Assembly: GCA_036674765.1 (NCBI GenBank)
Contig: JARVKI010000001.1
Coordinates: 1,082,264-1,146,263, forward strand
Length of the DNA stretch: 64,000 bases
Source: Seiridium cupressi
Taxonomy: Eukaryota > Ascomycota > Sordariomycetes > Amphisphaeriales > Sporocadaceae
Direction of reading: 5' to 3'
Shown: positions 21,161-33,558 of the stretch, in pieces
Layout of the letters: every line of letters starts with the position of its first letter
Position numbering within the stretch: the stretch's first letter is position 1
Position numbers and translations under genes: made by a program
Notes under the pieces: generated by a model
What the model was told of the DNA's origin: nothing
Database searches by the model: none
What the model saw: only the letters and a program-made list of their open reading frames with translations

Positions 21161-22587
21161 TCAACCTAAGGTGACATCTGAGCCGGCATCTGAACCCTCA
21201 CGTAGGGCAGTACTCTGCCGATGCACCCGGCCTGCATTGCTTGCAACAGTGCTGCGATGAGGTCCGCTCTCCTCATTCGACACCGTCTCACACCGTACTC
21301 GACGATCTGGGTTTTGGCGCTTCGAAGCATTGCCATCTTGGGCAGCCGATGCTACATGAGCCCTCTGCTGGTTTGCTTGGTTGAAATGAGCCTCCTTATC
21401 ACTCTCGTTGTCCGAAATGAGGTCAATCAAAACCTTGCCATCCGCTCGGCGTGTCTCCTTTAGGCGCTTACAGGCCGACTCGCGATCCGTTGCACCGGGT
21501 CGTTGTCGACGGTGAGAGGTCGATGCCGATTGCTTCTCGCGGACTGAAAGCGGCAGTTGCTGTTGTTTAGGTTAGCGCATGTGTTGTGTTGTGCTATGCC
21601 AAAGAAAAAGAAGAAAAAAAATTATTTACATATTTCGCTCGAACCAAACTAGGTGCCCGCAAGCGGATTTCGTCTTGATTCATGTTGCCAAGACTCGGAG
21701 GTCGACGAATGATGCCTTCCTGAATCAAACCCTCTAATTTTGCCCCATCAGTCATTATCGCAGACACTAGAGTGAGGCTTTCTTTTCTTTTACCTTTCGA
21801 TCAATATCGGAATTCGAAAATGGCATAAGGGAGGCGGCGTGGATGTGTAAAGACATCGGCAGGCCGGGGTAGAGGCTGGGCACTTCTTCTCTCTACGTCG
21901 TATTGTACCTTATGACTAAGTGCTCGGCCCTTCAGCGTCTTTTCTGGGACCTTATCCTCAACTTCGTTTGGAGCGTCGAAATAGGTCTGAGTGCTCACAT
22001 CCGCCGATGCTTGCATCTGATACACAAAAACGCGAAGCACGCCGAAGTCCCGTACCTGGGCCGTCAGGAGAGCAATGTCTTCGGCAGAGTACTCGTCGTT
22101 TTCAACTATTAATTGTTGTTATCACCAATGCAATCGGTGAGTGAGGACCCAACATACCAGTCTTCAGATCGCCGAACTTGAAAATTTGATTGAAGAAGCC
22201 TGTCTGTGCAGTACCAGTCCCTACTCCAGTGCTTGTGGCAGTCCAATGTGCATCCGGGTCATCAGAGTCAATTCGCTCATGTCGAATGTTGGTCTCAAAG
22301 CCATCGACCTGCCACTTCACGCCGAGATGATGACAACCGCGTCGAAATCCAGCTTCTTTACCGAAGCGGAAAGCAAAGCGTTTGTTAGAGCTCGCTTCGA
22401 TATACTTGACAACGTACTTTATGTTACTGACGTCGACAGCAATAAAGTCCAAAGTGTGAGTCGAGTTGATCAGTAGCTTGTGTTGCTGCTCGTCGGCCTC
22501 TGGGATAGTTGAGTCGTGCTTGACCAAAGGGTTACCATCGACTAAGATGTCAACAGACAAACCCTCCACTGTCGGGAGCGCCGTCAT
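21161..22587 (-). CDS. DUF7918-type fungal protein with an in-frame TGA
   Basis: Four-exon model: 22158-22587, 21794-22105, 21630-21733 and 21161-21559, giving 414 codons with one internal stop. Introns are 52, 60 and 70 bp with good sites, and phases agree. The protein begins MTALPTVEGLSVDILVDGNP and has KYIEASSNKRFAFRF, the TLKGRALSH block and FEFRY-X-SKEGLIQEGIIRRP, all typical of the DUF7918 family, which is expanded in filamentous fungi and has no known function. X is TGA (21801-21803) where relatives have Arg, so a single C-to-T change from CGA explains it. Everything downstream stays open for about 170 codons and reads naturally (DLISDNESD). This could be a recent nonsense allele, a sequence error or read-through. 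A shorter product ending at 21801 is also possible. Confidence 0.78.
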
Positions 22588-22950
22588 TGTGAAGGCCGGT
22601 GGTGGCTGATTTTCAAGAGAACGGATGAAATATTGAAGAGTTGTGAATGATGAAGGTGAGTGCTCGTCAAGGGAACGGATGAAACCTGGACAGGTGACGA
22701 GATTGAAGTGATCAATCGATTGGGGTCGTGAGCTGGAGTTTGGACTTCGGCGGCGAGAGGAGGGGAGAAAAGAAGCAGTCGAATTTGGGTAGATTCTGGC
22801 CCGCGATTGCAAAAATTCGAGTATTTCCACGCGATTGATGCAACCTTGGAGAACCAGCTTTTGTTTGCTGGGAAATTGGGTAGAGGTTCTTGTATTCTTG
22901 AATACTGGAGAATTCGTATTTACGGGAACAACCAGCTGTAATCATATTTT

Positions 22951-22996
22951 CCAATTCCGAATAACGAACTATATCATGTTACCCAATTCCGAATAA
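22951..22996. repeat. 14-bp direct repeat
   Basis: CCAATTCCGAATAA occurs at 22951-22964 and again at 22983-22996, a 32 bp period with an unlike spacer. It might be a protein-binding pair or a small duplication. Confidence 0.6.
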
Positions 22997-23244
22997 TCGT
23001 ATCTTACGCCGTTTTTCAAAACCACCATGTTGTGCTCTATTATAGATTCTAGCCAGCTCTATATTTTGGCATTGGAAATATGCTGTATATTTGAGTTTAG
23101 GCTCGATAATAGAGGATGGGCACGTATTGTATAGCTTCATTCCAAAGGAACTTTTGTCACGAACTGGCCATGTGCTTTTATCTCCTGCTCCAGCACTTTA
23201 GCAATTCCACTGTTCTATCCGACAAGCTCGTGTGCCCTTGGTCC

Positions 23245-23975
23245 TTAGCATGGCTCAAGGTTGTGACTTTGGACTTCTCGGTATCCGTTTTGATGTATGC
23301 AAGCCTCGTCGTCGACATTGTACTTCGACTGCAGCACATTTTGGTTGTCCTTATCCGTTATCTCATTAGAACTCTCGAGGTTCTTGATGATCTCTTCCTT
23401 TTTAGTTTTTTATTGTCCTGCTTAAGACGGTCAACTCTTCCTATCAGCCACTAAAGGCTTGGGGCTCTCAAACCACGGAATTCTCTGTGTCCATTGTAAG
23501 TAGCTAATAGTTGATGTCATGGTCTAAAAAGCACCCTCATGGCGATCATGGCGTCTATCATCTGTGACCTGAAGTTTACCCAAAAGCTCCGCGACCCTCT
23601 CCTTGGAGGAGGCAATTGGCACCGTCAACATCCTGAGAGAGACACTCTAGACTGTTAGAGTCTCGACCAACTATCCAATTTGTACGTTCAAGGTACTGCT
23701 CCAGTAATCACAGTCACCGGGTCATTCTCCTGGCTCTCTTGATCACTATTGATACGCTTGAAACACTCCCTTGCCCGCTGGCAGCAGTAGCTTCCAAAGC
23801 AGGGCTCCTTCTCCAAGTTGCGGTTTGGGTATACACTGCAGCAGTCATGATCCGTGGCTACGTCTTCGTCCAAAATTGCTCCTAGGAGGAGGAAAAGTCG
23901 AGTGATGAGACTTGTTATGAAGCGCTGAACAGGTCTCCGTAAGCAGCCGGGGAGAGGTGTCAGATTTATATCCAT
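23245..23975 (-). pseudogene. Decayed coding island, partly coiled-coil-like
   Basis: Three minus-strand stretches look coding but do not join in one frame. 23688-23975 starts with a real ATG and gives 95 residues with a cysteine-rich segment (CCSVYPN, then CFGSYCCQRARECF). 23524-23631 gives a 35-residue helix (SSKERVAELLGKLQ). 23245-23400 gives a charged helix (EEIIKNLESSNEITDKDNQN). Order and strand suggest one gene broken by stops and frameshifts, or one with introns I cannot place. No family is recognised. A further weak frame is at 24145-24378. Confidence 0.35.
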
Positions 23976-24944
23976 TTAAAAAGCTACTCAAGGAAGCTTG
24001 GTAATGATTCCATATGACATTGTCTGAAGAAAATTCAGGACTTCATCTAAAGTATTAATCCCATATAGTAATCAAAAGTCCTCAGCAACATGTAATCTAG
24101 CTCAATATCTCTACTAATTTTCCTACAATTATTCCTACTATTCTTCAAGCTTTTGCCACAATCAACATGTCCCCCGAAAACAGTATTTCCCTCGATTGGT
24201 AATTATAGTGTATTCGGTGATTCTGTCTGCCTTCTAACTCCCCAAGACCATTCTGGATGTCTAGATCTCTGGAGCTAGCAAAAGGATTTTGGCTGCCGAT
24301 TAGGCTGGTGTGATCACCCCCAGGGTTTATATGAAAGAAGCAACACGACAATGTACGCATCTCGATAAATGGAATCACTCCTCATAAAGGAGAAATACTC
24401 AACTAGGCCTGAACATTTTTTTATCCGAAAACCATTGCTTACTCATTGTTGACTGTGGTCGAAGTGCCAGGTTCGAGTGAGCCAGTGATACACCGTTCGC
24501 CTACTCATGTCAAGATATTGGCTCAATCTCTGAAGCTCGCGCGATCAGTCCAGAGCATATTGACATGCATCATATTAAATAACACATTTGTGCTTTTTTA
24601 GAAGCAAGCGACGAACCTTTGAAGCCGATACGTTGTTGGCCAAGCAATAAGACAGCTTTACTCAGTATCGTGGCTTCGAAGTGGGAGTTACCCAAAGTGC
24701 AAAGCTGCGCCACTCCTGTATAGGTAGACAGGCTCCACAAGCGCCGAGCTTCTAATTGGTCGACGGCCTCCCCGCAGAAATTCTCAATTGACAAGCACGG
24801 CCGCCCAAAAAATTTCGAGATCCAGAGCCGTTATCAGAGTCAATTGAAAGTGCTGCACAACGAAAATTACCACAATTTGCGCCAGTCATCCGACCCTTCC
24901 ACCATATTCGAAGCCACATACGTTACAAGGCATCAATATCCAAA

Positions 24945-25774
24945 ATGGGCTCCACAAAGCCCGAGAAGAAGGAAAAGAAGGAGAAGTCCTCGAAGCGCTC
25001 CGAGGTAGATGGTGTCTCCAAGTCCTCCAAGACCAAGGATGGCAAGAAGGACAAGAAGGAGAAGAAGGACAAGCTCAAGAGCGCCGTGCTGAATGCCGCC
25101 CTTGACGACCAGCTGCAGTCCGACGCCGCGGCGCAGTCTTTGGACAAGGCCCCCGAGGTCACCGAGATTGAGGTCGAGCAGGAGGATGGTGAGAAGGTCA
25201 CAAAGCACGTCGTCGGTGCTCTGGTGCCATTCGCGAGGCCGCTCGCTGATGAGAAGGGTACCAAGAAGGTCTTGAAGAGTGTGCGGAAAGGTGAGTCCCA
25301 GATTCCTCTCTTTCCCCGTGTCCCGAACAATGTCTTCCCCAAATCCCCAAGCCTGGTAGATTTACCTACTAACCTGACGTTACCTTCACAGCGGCAAAGA
25401 ACAAGACCCTCAAGCGCGGTGTCAAGGAAGTTGTCAAGTCCCTGCGCAAGTCACCCGCCTCCGGCCCCACAAACCAATCCTTCCCTGGTGTTGTAATCCT
25501 GGCCGGCGACATCTCACCTATGGATGTCATCTCGCACATCCCCGTCCTCTGCGAGGATGTCAACGTCCCCTACATCTTCGTCACGTCGCGGGCCGAGCTG
25601 GGTGCCGCGGGAAGCACCAAGCGGCCGACGAGTGTTGTGATGGTCACGGAGAAGCGACAAGGTGGTAAGAAGGGCGAGAAAGATGCCGAGGCAGAGGACG
25701 AGGACTTCGCAGAGGTGTACAAGGATCTTGTCAAGCTTGTGCAGAAGGAGTCGAAGCAATTGAAGTTCACGTAA
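24945..25774 (+). CDS. NHP2: H/ACA snoRNP protein NHP2 (L7Ae family)
   Basis: Two exons, 24945-25290 and 25392-25774, giving 242 aa; the intron is 101 bp (GTGAGT...CACAG) and the junction restores KAAKNKTLKRG. NHP2 is a core protein of H/ACA snoRNPs, which pseudouridylate rRNA and help process it in the nucleolus. The C-terminal half is the L7Ae fold: KRGVKEVVKSLRK, VVILAGDISPMDVISHIP and LCEDVNVPYIFVTSRAELG are textbook NHP2 blocks. The N-terminal 115 residues form a Lys-rich extension (repeats of KKEKKEK/KKDKKEK) that makes it longer than yeast NHP2 (156 aa), typical of filamentous fungi and probably nucleolar-targeting. The start is the only in-frame ATG in good context (CAAAATGGGC). Confidence 0.94.
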
Positions 25775-26515
25775 GCGAGTCTAGACTGCTCAGTCAAAAC
25801 GACATCGTCCACAGAGGAAGGGAAAAACCTGAAGAAACATGGTTGTACAGTCGGGTTTGAAGCCCAGTGACACATAGAGGCGGATGCCGGTCTCTATCCC
25901 ACTTTGTCTTGAGACGAGCGAGGCTAGTTGAAGGCCGGCGCAATTATTCCGTTGTGGCTATATGGCATGGTTTTTACGTATTCACGGATCATAGCCATTG
26001 GTTTGGCTTTTGGCGTTCGGGCAAAATCTATCGAATGTAGGGAATAAAAGGCATTGATCATGAACTTTGACTGCGTTCTTCACGGGGGTTTGCTCTGCTA
26101 GAGGTATGGCCTCTGCATGCCCTTGCGCTAAAATACAATTGTCAGCGACGACTGCAACATTGCTGGGGATCTCAATGAAATGCACACTTTATTCAATCCG
26201 CCGAGCGTTGGTTAAATATCCCATTTGTCCCTCAAAACAAAGCATTCAGCGCTAAAGTGTTTTAACCACAAACTTTGGTCAAACTCATGTAGCTTATCAG
26301 GGGCAAAGATTTCATTGTGATCAAGTCAAATATATGCCGAGAAGGTAAGTGAGGTTGGTTTGAGTGAATTAACTATATGCAGTTACCCGTCCTCAATACA
26401 TGATGAACTTTCCGAATTCATTGTCACATTAAAGGAAACTAGTGTCACAGTTCCATCCATTGCTTTCATTTCCCATCCTCAACTCCGATCCGTTATCTTT
26501 ACATCGACAAAACCT
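25775..26515. other. Intergenic between convergent genes
   Basis: 3' flanks of NHP2 and the DUF1761-like gene. No motif-bearing frame seen. Confidence 0.5.
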
Positions 26516-27197
26516 TTACTCGAAAGGGTTTGTTCTGGTTCCCCACCAAGTCAGGAATGTTGCCAGACCGACGGTCTCGAACAGCTTGGCGACAGCACCA
26601 ACAGCGACGGTATCACTAGGACGCTTCTCGGTGAAGAGCTGAGCGAGGTAGGTAGGAGCAGAGGTGGCGGCGAAGATCAGAGCACCGAGATAGGCAGCGC
26701 CCTTGTAGGACAATGTGCCGGTAGCGTTGATGAGAGCGCCAACACCGTACGACTGCAGAGCTGAGCCGACGAGGGAAGTACCCCAGGCAACGGCGGCACC
26801 GGTGGCCTCCTTGGAGCGGACGAATTCCTCCTTGGTGTTGGCAGCCTTGGCGCGGTTGTAGGTTTGACCGAATAGAGGGGTCAGGACTGTTTGGTCGGCA
26901 TGTTAATATATGACTGGGAGAGATGGGATTGTGAGGTGTGGAAAGCTTACCAGCAAGCTCAACGGAGTGGTTGAACAGGGTGCCGAGGGCAATAGCCGAA
27001 GGCTTGACGGGGGGGAGGTCTAGTAAGAATGTCAGTTGCGGTTCATTGGAGTGGTCCAGGCATGAGTGAGACGCGGCTTCAAGCAGTATGGGTGAAGGGG
27101 ACGTTGGGAGTCCCATAACCGGGAGATCAGGTCTGTCCCCAACATCCAAGACGGCTTCCAAGTACATCTGGGAGTGCTACTTACAGTGCAGAGACAT
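26516..27197 (-). CDS. Small multi-span membrane protein, DUF1761-like
   Basis: Three exons: 27185-27197 (13 bases, MSLH plus one base), 26951-27019 and 26516-26886, giving 150 aa. Introns are 165 and 64 bp, and both rebuild in-frame codons (MSLHYLPPVKPSAIALG, then ELAGVLTPLFGQTYN). The short first exon would be missed by simple frame scans. The protein has three or four hydrophobic stretches, including AYLGALIFAATSAPTYLAQL and a final helix before WWGTRTNPFE. The sequence pattern agrees with small fungal proteins carrying DUF1761, of unknown function. The family label is from memory and is moderate; the splice model is firmer. Confidence 0.75.
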
Positions 27198-28560
27198 GGC
27201 GATTGATTTGTGTGGTTTGTGGGTGGTTGGGTTTGTATGGCGAGATGAAGTCTTATTGATGATGAGGGTGAAAGTCAACAGAAAAAGTCGAGGCAGGCAG
27301 GTTTTTATTGTGAGCGAGCAAGTGTCTCAAATTGCTTCAGCTGGGGCCCCAATGACGAAAGGGAACAATGACTTCTGGCCTTGAGCTCCATCTAGCGTGA
27401 TACAGGGCAGCTGGGGGTACTAAGAGGTCCCAGCCGCCTGCTTGGCCAACTCATCGTGATCAATGGCGAGCTTGGAGAGCTCCCACTGTCAGTGTGACGT
27501 AATAGACTAGCAAGGTGAACCGAGAGCTCTACGTTGGCTCTAGCCCTGGCCCGAGCTTTGGTCCTGCAGCGCTGCCATGCGTGTGGAAGGTTGGCGGGGG
27601 GGGGGGGGGAATTGCACTGAGGCGGGAGCAAAATTGCAGCCGAGGAGAGCCGCGGAGGGCAGCTGTCAGAATCCACGGATTGGTCTGGCCATGCTTGAGA
27701 GGCTGTCGTGTTTGCGTGATCAGTGATCACCGTGGGCTTGCTTGCTGGGATAGTCGCAGACAGCGCCAGTTGCCAGGCACAGACACAGACACACTATTTC
27801 TCTGGCCCCGGCCCCATCCGGCTTCTTACCTTATTCGCTAGGAACAACCGCTCCTGACCTCGTCCCGAGTACCCACTTGATCGAGAGATTCATCGTTTTT
27901 TTGCGGGAAGAGCCTGCGCTTGGCGACGCTCGAAGGGGAACAAACACCGCAGCACTGGCCTGTGGAGTGTGGCTGTACTCATTGCATAGAAAGCTACAGA
28001 GGGACAAAAATGGCACTTCCAAATCTTGGTCGGTTCAATTCATAGGATTACGGTCAGCGCATTGCTTAGGTAGTACCACGAGCCTATACTCCGGACACTG
28101 CAGTAATCACAGTCGCTATACATTTCGTCATTAACACTTCCGGCTTCACCACTGTTTGAATCCACTCGTCTTGGAGATCATCCTGGACGTTTTGCGGGGA
28201 AGTGGGACTTGGTAGCTTTTGACAGGGCACCTGACCGTCATCGAGCCACAGCAGATCTGGGTTTGTTCACTTCTTTTTAGCGAACTCGGTCACAAACTAT
28301 GACGGCAGAATTTGGTCTTGGTTACAGAAAACCAAGCCCACTAACCTTGGCAAACATAGTGTGACCCACGTATGGTAGACTGGAAACACGCAATGCTTCT
28401 TTGATTACCCAGAATGGTGAACCGGCTATGCAGCTATGCTTGCTCTAGCGCTTCCATGCGAGGAAAAAGACCAAAACCGTAATCGCTGCCTTGGAAATGA
28501 TGTACAATGGAAACTCCGTCATGTTGGCCTTGAACGTCAACATGGACAACCCCCCGAACC
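27198..28560. other. Intergenic, with a 14-G tract
   Basis: Upstream of the DUF1761-like gene and downstream of NEM1. It contains a G14 homopolymer at 27596-27609. No gene seen. Confidence 0.5.
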
Positions 28561-30236
28561 TCAAATATGAGACCCGTCCTCCCCACCCCTTAATGCAAGC
28601 AAGGCCCTCACATCCGAGACATATTGCAGTCCTTCTAATAGCGGCACCAGGTGTAGAAGGTCGTTGTCTGTAGGGTCATTGATCCAGCCCTGGATCGGGA
28701 TGGCATTGTCTACACGAGTTCCCACGTTAGCATCTCTTCTGCCACTGTCTCCGGTTGCAAGGACAAGGTTGCGAGGAGACCTACCTTGGTGGAACATATA
28801 ACTGAGTGGACTGTTATCTAGAATCATGACCTTGCTCAAGTCTGGTTCTATCGAGCTAAGATCCTTGATGAACGCCCCGTGCCTGAAGGTGCAGTGCTGC
28901 CGATAGTATCTGGCTGTAAAGTATTTCCTTTCCGACTCGAGCCAGTCAATAACTGGATCAGCATACTCCTGTACGGACGCAGTGAACACTACGAGGTTGA
29001 ACCATTTAGAAATCTGGAGCGAGTTAGCACTCCGCCTCGTTTGAGATTCTAATATTGATATTGACATACCTTCCGGAGGAACTCATCGCAGTGCGGTCGC
29101 TTGTGCACGTAGTATAGAATGGGGTGCTGGGGTCCCAGAGTCTGATGACCTCCTGCGCCAACGTATGTTGTATTCAGCCGCACCTCGATCATGTGCCCTG
29201 AGCCCATTCTACCGCCTTTCGACATGCTGTGTATGAGGGTTTCGTCCAGGTCCAGGATCAAGGTCTTAAGATGTGCAGGATCGGGATTCTCGATCGGGAC
29301 ATAGGAGGGTTGCCTTTGGGGTATCAGTGGCCGCGGGGGAGCAGGCGTCTTGGGATACTTGGTGAGGGCGCCAACGGGAGAGGTGGGCGACTTCAGTTGA
29401 GCCGAGAGGTCCGCGGCAGCATCACCACCACTGCCCTTCGCACTGGCAGATTGTGCCTTCTTGTGTTTTCGTTGCCGCAGAGCATCGTCGCTATGAAGTT
29501 TAATCCTAATGGACCTTCTCGCGGGTGCAATCTCTTCGGTGGACTTGGAGCGTGAATGACGGCCGGAGGATCCGGAGATGCGATTCGGAGCATCGTCAGT
29601 TACGGCGACGTCGGAATCTGATTCCGAGGACAAGCCAGATGATGAGGATCCGGAAGAAGGAACCGGCCGCATAACTGTGGACGACGCATGCTTGCCCTTC
29701 GCGCTCTGGCTTGCGCGTCGCAAAGAAGCTTCCTTTTCGTCGTGAACAGATGTGTGCTCGTGGTAGTTAGTTACCGCCCTCCTCGTATCGTCTACGTGCG
29801 CGCCAAATAGTTTTCGCAGCTGTCGCAATGGAGTAAAATATCCCCGTTCGTCGTAGAGGTAGGCGATGAGGTATACCCCTGGAGCAGCAATAGTGGACAG
29901 GACCCAACGCAGGGAAGTAATCAGGTTGCTTGCTAGGCGGCTCGGCAGAACATGCCATGAATGTGACCGCGTGTTGGTGTCTTTAGATTCGCCAGTACCC
30001 AGCAAAGGTGTCTTCTCGTCAGCGTAAGGATCGTGGCCGTCGCGGCCGTCTTGCGTGTACTCGTCGGGCTCGGTTGTAAGACGGGCCCGATCCTCCTTCA
30101 GACTGCCATCTTGGGCAGCGTTCAACTCCTCTTCCGAGGAAGGGGCAAGTCCAACATGGCTCAAGGAGTTCGATCGCGAGGGGTCAGGAGACGACGATGG
30201 AGAGACTCGCGCGGAGATTATGTTGAGGGAGTTCAT
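28561..30236 (-). CDS. NEM1: NEM1-type nuclear envelope phosphatase catalytic subunit
   Basis: Three exons: 29070-30236, 28785-29013 and 28561-28709, giving 514 aa; introns are 56 and 75 bp. Nem1 with Spo7 dephosphorylates the lipin Pah1 at the nuclear/ER membrane, controlling phosphatidate use, triglyceride synthesis and, in fungi, autophagy. Residues about 105-127 form a membrane segment. A long Ser-rich disordered linker follows. The FCP1/SCP-like HAD domain starts at about 325 with DLDET (329-333, the DxDxT catalytic motif), then YVHKRPHCDEFLRK, VVFTASVQEYADPVIDWLE, the RQHCTF block and MILDNSPLSYMFH. The third exon gives NAIPIQGWINDPTDNDLL, a Nem1 signature. The second splice rebuilds the Asp of HQDNAIP. 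A Psr1/2-type phosphatase is less likely given the membrane helix and tail. Confidence 0.92.
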
Positions 30237-31328
30237 CGTACGGCCGTCGGCGTCGTAGCCATCAAGGATGGAATAGCTGTCGCCAAAACCAGAAGAAAGG
30301 TCAATATCGCATCAGCGGACTCAGCGGTACAGACTCCTGAGAACAAAGGCCCCACGGGTATCCTGCCCGTCGCGAGTTTGGTTGAGCGGCAGATCTGACG
30401 ATGTGGTGCAAGAGAACAAGCAAAAGTTGGGGTTGACTACTCCCCAGCCTCGGTTGGGGGCAGCGGAAAGGAGCCAAGGCACGGCGATGTTCTCGATCAG
30501 GCGCGCATCGACAGCTCTATTTACAGTTTTACTTCAGTCCTCGTATCGTCGGTCGCAACTGCAAACAAGGCTTCCAGTCTGGCTGAGTTGGCCAAAAGTT
30601 TGTGAGCGAGCTTATCTTGAGTTTCAAGGGCGCAGTACAAAGGCTACATTCATTCAACAGTGTCCTCGCTCAACCGCCCAGGGTGGCCGAACAGTTCATT
30701 GGCAGGTCCTGTTAGAAGGCAACCCACCACGGCAGCACTGACACCTCAGTGACTTTTTGCTGGGTGGCCCCGACTTTAGCGTCATCGGACTTTGACCTCT
30801 CTCCCAAGGGCGGTCCGCTTCACATGCTGATAAGTCACATTTCATGTGGGACTGACTGAGTATGCATTTACCGAAAAATCCCACACTCAGGGCGCAGTGC
30901 GCTGCCCCGCCTAGGTATTTGTAGATCGCTATAACGAATATTCTGCTTTCCTTCACCCCGCATTGCCTTATCGGCCTTTTTTTGCAGCTGTATCCGATCT
31001 GCAGTGAGCTTGAGTCACATTTTTGAGATTTGTTCACACTACAATGTACGTATCACCATAGCATCTTCTGCGCTGCCACTCCTCGTTCCTGTGACGACAG
31101 GCTATCCTCTAGAAATTCCCTTCTCCAGGACTTCCTCTCCCCTGACGCATTTTAAAACATAGTCGTTGAAGTCCTGCCCGAAAGCAATCGCAGATCGCAT
31201 TGCACACTTCCCGACCCTCACTCGCCGTTCCGCTCCAAGGGCACCGACGACATACGTTCTGCTGCACGGCGCGCACTACTTACAGCTTTCTACTGCCACT
31301 CCACGATCCGATTTACCACATCATCGAC
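30237..31328. promoter_or_regulatory. Divergent intergenic region, NEM1 / GCD7
   Basis: About 1.1 kb between two head-to-head genes. Codons remain open for about 25 triplets upstream of the NEM1 ATG, but without another ATG. I see no separate gene or clear factor site. Confidence 0.45.
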
Positions 31329-32679
31329 ATGGCGCCACCCAAGGGCGGCTATGCGCCCACCTTGGACAAGTTTTTGGATAGTTTAAAGGGCAAGCCGGTT
31401 GAAGCCTCAGTCGAGTCGCTCATCTCGTAGGCAGCCCGCCCCTATGGCGTACTTTGGGCTCCCAAATGCTAACTTGCTCATGTATAGGCTATTGAAGCGA
31501 AGACAGATTCAAGGCTCCGAGCCTTGCGCCCTTGCCACTGCACATATTCTTCTCCAAGTTGTCGCCAGAGACAAGTGGTCGAACGTGGACCAACTAATCG
31601 AGCGCGTCCAGTCTGTTGGTCGCAAGCTTGTTGCTGCGTCGCCTCGCGAGCTGACAATTGGCAACGTCGTCCGCAGGACATTAGGCTTGATTCGTGACGA
31701 AGCCGAGGAGGATCGAAACGAGACTGGCAATGCGACACCGGATGCAATCCAAGATCCCCCGACGCCTTCGCCCATGAAAATCGACAGCCCTCCCGCAAAG
31801 GCCGCACGTCCCACCTTCCCAGTTGCATTGAGCACTTTGACCCGAACGCAATCCATGTTCAATATCCTCGCGGACCCAGATGTTGTTCCTCCAGGCTGGA
31901 TGAATGGCACGCCATTAGCCAGCTCGGGTGCCTCGACGCCCCTGGCGCCAGGCCTTTCCACGAACACGTCCGCGCTCCGGTCAGAGGTCCTTGATGGTAT
32001 TGAGGAGATCATGGACGAGATCAAGCAGGTCGATGATCAGCTGTGCAGTTACTCGGACATTATCATCCACCCCGGGGACTACGTTATGGTCTATAAACCC
32101 TCTAGAACTGTCCAGAGATTCCTGATCCGTTCCAAAAGAAAGTTCACTGTGTTCGTTGTGACGGACCCGTCAACACAACCGGGTGCGGACGACCCTTACG
32201 CCTCTCTGCGCAAGTCGTTGGCGGCGAGCGGTTCTCTCCTGATCAGTGTCATGAACTCTGGGCTCATGGCCTATATGGCGAGGGTCAACAAAGTCATCCT
32301 CAGTGCCCGCGCCGTGACGGCAAAAGGCGGAGTCACTGTAGATTCTGGTGCTGCCTCCATTGCACGTGCTGCTCGAGCTCAAGGTCGCACTGTCATTGTC
32401 CTAGGAGGTGTCTACAAAATCAGCCCCGATAGTCAAGCAAACCAAAGCTTGGCAACCGAATGGGGCAATCCATCCAAGTTTGTCAATTTCTCGGACGGCC
32501 AGCTTGTCAGCAAGGTCAGCGTCAAGAACGCCGTCTCAGAGTTCATTCCGGCTGAAGACATTAATACCTATATCACAAATCTTGGCGCACATTCTCGCGA
32601 GCACTTACACACCGTCATCAACGATCACTACAAGGAGGCTGACATTGCACTTGATCTGTACGGCAAAATCCGGAAATAA
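31329..32679 (+). CDS. GCD7: Translation initiation factor eIF2B subunit beta
   Basis: Two exons, 31329-31426 and 31488-32679, giving 429 aa; the intron is 61 bp (GTAGGC...TATAG) and restores LISLLKRRQI. eIF2B-beta is part of the regulatory subcomplex of eIF2B, the GDP/GTP exchange factor for eIF2 in the cytosol, and senses phosphorylated eIF2. Conserved blocks: WSNVDQLIERVQSVGRKL, TIGNVVRRTLGLIRDE, IIIHPGDYVMVYKPSRTVQR, FLIRSKRKFTVFVV and DINTYITNLG near the end. About 80 residues of low-complexity insert (residues about 110-190, rich in Pro/Ser/Thr) separate the helical N-domain from the Rossmann-like domain, a common fungal feature. The alpha subunit (GCN3) is shorter and lacks the PSRTVQR block. 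Confidence 0.92.
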
Positions 32680-33558
32680 GGTCGACGCACGGTGTTGAGA
32701 GCGTACTCATATAAACGAATCACGAACATGTTGCAACGAATAGCAGATTGAAGCAACAGAGGCCAAGCAGCTTCAGCAACTAATCGATGGCAGACAATCA
32801 TCAGCCATCAACTGTCTGGGTGGCTTAGTGTTCACTTGGCAGGCAATGCTGTGTTTGGTCATACTGGACATAATTTAAACAATGGTAGCTTGGCGCACAC
32901 TGGCTCATGAGCCAGCAGATTCCAACTGCATGCGCCTTGTAGGCAATGCCTAGCCAGATTGACTCATCAGGTCAAGAAGCGATGGTAGGGGGCCACGTCA
33001 GCGCAAGGCTGATGTTGCACGAGCTTCCAGTATCACACGACTGCGGGCGGGTGGAGTGGGGGGGTAGAGGTTAACGGCTGAAGTTGATGGCGACGACAAG
33101 AGGCTTGGCTGGTAATCTGTACCAGGTTGCGTTCGGTTGGCGGACCGAAGTACAAGGCTGCTATTGAAACTACGGTCTTTGGAGCTTCTGTCGGGTTCTC
33201 CGTGTTACTTGGACCCTTGCCATGCCTTGCGGGAGTCCTGCTGATAGGCTCCACAAGCCGAGATAGCCTAGCTATTAGCCACAAATCAGAGATATGATTG
33301 GGTGCTTGGAGCTGACCCGACCGATCAGCAGGCAACCACTTTTGGGATCCCATGTATTATTGTAATGCAATTGTCAACCAACCCTCGGGGGGCACATCAT
33401 AAACGCTATCCTCATCATCAACCTACGATTCCAAGCAGGCCCGTTGATCCAAGCACTTACGGCCTAACCATAGAAACCCCGACTTGTAACTCTTCTGTCA
33501 CGTCTGCTGGCTATTGACCCTAGCATCCTCTATAGCCCGGACAGGCCTTACCTACGGC
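32680..33558. other. Intergenic, no gene seen
   Basis: 3' flank of GCD7 and promoter of the next gene. The minus-strand frame at 33033-33353 has no ATG-supported motif. Nothing else seen. Confidence 0.5.

Larger units (their letters stand above)
22588..24944. other. AT-rich region with coding relics
   Basis: About 2.4 kb between divergent genes. It begins with the DUF7918 upstream region. From about 22900 it is clearly AT-richer, and it contains minus-strand relics at 23245-23975, described separately, and perhaps 24145-24378. No intact gene found. Confidence 0.45.

Noticed and set aside
23116..23454. Plus-strand hydrophobic 112-codon frame
   Set aside because: It is antisense to the charged helical relic; the hydrophobicity is the expected shadow of Glu/Lys codons.
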